From NCBI GenBank assembly GCA_019242065.1, contig JAFAWJ010000629.1:1-7735 (forward strand): a stretch of 7,735 bases of DNA. Reading direction: 5' to 3'. Numbering within the stretch: the stretch's first letter is position 1; each line of letters begins with the position of its first letter. Source of the stretch: Chloroflexota bacterium (lineage in GTDB: Bacteria; Chloroflexota; UBA6077; CF-72). The notes below the pieces were generated by a model. It was not told where the DNA came from and did no database searches. It worked only from the letters and a program-made list of their open reading frames with translations. Position numbers and translations under genes: made by a program. This document shows, in pieces, positions 6,534 through 7,735 of this stretch.

Positions 6534-7735
6534 GTGCTGGGCATTCGTCCGGGACTGCTCGCGATCGGCGCCCTGATCCTCGCCGCCACCGCCTGCGCCC
6601 CGCGCCCCAGTCCTAATCTGACGTCGCTCGGTCCCGACCTCGTCGGCCGGCCCATGTACCAGATGGACGCCGCGCACTCGGGCCGCAGCCCGTACGTCGG
6701 CCCGCGCCAGCCGGTGCTGCTGCGCACCTTTGACACCTCGATCGTGCCGACGCCTGATCCGATCTTCGGCACCGCGGACATCCAGAGCTCGGCGGCGATC
6801 GGTCCCGACGGCACGGCCTACATCGGCCTGCACAACGGCACTTTGTTTGCCCTGCGCGACCCGGCTGGCGCCGGCAACCAGCTCGCCGCGCGCTGGAGCT
6901 TCCATCCCCAGGGCGGCTCGTCCTGGCACGCGACGCCCGCGGTCGGTCGCGACGGCACGGTGTACGTCGGGTTCAGCACGGACAGCGCGTCGGTCAACGC
7001 CGAGGGCACGCTGTACGCTCTGCGCGCGCCAACCAGTGGCATCGACCCGGTCGTCCTGTGGTCAGTGGACGTAGGCCCCGGTCGCGAGACGTCGTCGCCG
7101 ACGCTCGGCCCCGACGGCACGATTTATGCCATGGGCGGCGAAGGCCGCCTGTCGGCGATCACCCCCGACGGCGACGTCGCGTGGACGGCGCAGACCGGGC
7201 CCACGCTGAAAGCATCCCCGGCTCTTGGTCCCGACGGAACGGTGTACGTGGCAAGTATGAACGGCAAGCTGTACGCGATCGCCGCGCCAATGGCTGGTGG
7301 CACGAGCGGCAGCGTGCGCTGGACGTTCCGCTTCGCGGAGTATCCGGGCAAGGGCCAGCCCGTCGTCAGCCATTCGCCACCCGCCGGCGCCGACGGCATC
7401 GGCAGCGGCGCCTCGCCCACCATCGCTCCGGACGGCACGATCTACGTCGGCGCCAACAACAGCAACTTCTACGCGGTCACGCCCGACGGTCAACTGGAGT
7501 GGATGTTCCAGGCCGAGCCCGAGATCGCCGGCATCTGGACGACCGCCGCGCTGAGCGCCGACAACTCGACGCTGTACTTCGGCGCCAACAAGGGCGGCAT
7601 GTACGCCCTGAATCGGGCGGACGGCTCATTGCGTTGGCAATATCCGATCGTCGGTTCGATATATAGTTCGCCCGCCGTGGACGCGACTGGCACGCTCTAC
7701 ACCGGCAGCACCGTCGGCCACGTGTTCGCCCTGGA
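6534..7735 (+). CDS. Lipoprotein with PQQ-type beta-propeller repeats (3' end beyond window)
   Basis: At least 400 residues, open to the window edge. From the GTG at 6534 the protein starts MLGIRPGLLAIGALILAATAC, a short lipoprotein signal with the lipobox ATAC and modified C21, then a Pro-rich stretch. Residues 39-55 (GRPMYQMDAAHSGRSPY) are the usual lead-in of PQQ-repeat proteins. Seven repeats follow, centred on GPDGTAYIG (90), GRDGTVYVG (138), GPDGTIYAM (192), GPDGTVYVA (232), APDGTIYVG (298), SADNSTLYFG (341) and DATGTLYTG (383). Most end in LYAL-like strands and are spaced by WSF/WTA/WQY-type strands. This is the eight-bladed propeller fold seen in BamB and quinoprotein dehydrogenases; no enzyme residues are evident, so a binding or scaffold role outside the membrane is more likely. 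The frame is open back to a TAG at 6378-6380. The ATG at 6654 would remove the signal, so GTG is preferred even though it lacks an obvious Shine-Dalgarno. Confidence 0.92.
   Translation, partial: MLGIRPGLLAIGALILAATACAPRPSPNLTSLGPDLVGRPMYQMDAAHSGRSPYVGPRQPVLLRTFDTSIVPTPDPIFGTADIQSSAAIGPDGTAYIGLHNGTLFALRDPAGAGNQLAARWSFHPQGGSSWHATPAVGRDGTVYVGFSTDSASVNAEGTLYALRAPTSGIDPVVLWSVDVGPGRETSSPTLGPDGTIYAMGGEGRLSAITPDGDVAWTAQTGPTLKASPALGPDGTVYVASMNGKLYAIAAPMAGGTSGSVRWTFRFAEYPGKGQPVVSHSPPAGADGIGSGASPTIAPDGTIYVGANNSNFYAVTPDGQLEWMFQAEPEIAGIWTTAALSADNSTLYFGANKGGMYALNRADGSLRWQYPIVGSIYSSPAVDATGTLYTGSTVGHVFAL

Noticed and set aside
7659..7667. AT-rich ATATATAGT patch in the lipoprotein gene, resembling a -10 box
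   Set aside because: It reads as Ile-Tyr-Ser within a regular blade repeat, with no -35 or start codon suitably placed.

Overview
This is a GC-rich window in which every recognisable gene keeps G or C at most third codon positions and several genes start with GTG. It looks like chromosomal DNA from a member of the Chloroflexota or a close relative. That placement is inference. It rests mainly on the first gene, which joins a DUF4388 domain to a four-cysteine CPxLG...C...C...C segment that I associate with Chloroflexota proteins, and on the general gene content. No rRNA, tRNA, CRISPR array, insertion sequence or phage gene is visible.

Layout. (1) Positions 3-44 may be the last codons of an upstream gene. 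(2) Positions 172-4323 hold a two-gene + strand operon with only 3 bases between the genes. The first encodes a single-pass membrane protein with a cytoplasmic DUF4388 and Cys4 part, a repetitive Pro/Ala-rich linker, one transmembrane helix and a predicted outside concanavalin-like domain. The second encodes a Tat-type exported glycoside hydrolase of family GH31, with both catalytic aspartates in place. (3) Positions 4378-5008 hold a compact type II toxin-antitoxin pair: a ribbon-helix-helix antitoxin overlapping a MazF/PemK-type endoribonuclease. Its own promoter appears to give a leaderless transcript. (4) Positions 5114-6373 on the - strand encode a polytopic GT-C mannosyltransferase related to PIG-V. 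(5) From 6534 to the window end, + strand, runs a lipoprotein with at least seven PQQ-type beta-propeller repeats, cut by the window edge. Genes 4 and 5 are divergent, and gene 4 converges with the toxin.

How they may work together. Apart from the toxin-antitoxin pair, every gene encodes a membrane or exported protein, and three of the four have a carbohydrate theme (lectin-like fold, alpha-glycosidase, glycosyltransferase). The tightly coupled membrane sensor/lectin-like protein and exported GH31 enzyme form the most interesting unit. They could be a surface glycan-binding and glycan-cleaving pair with a cytoplasmic output or anchoring domain. No experiment or homology search supports this; it is inferred from gene order and domain content.
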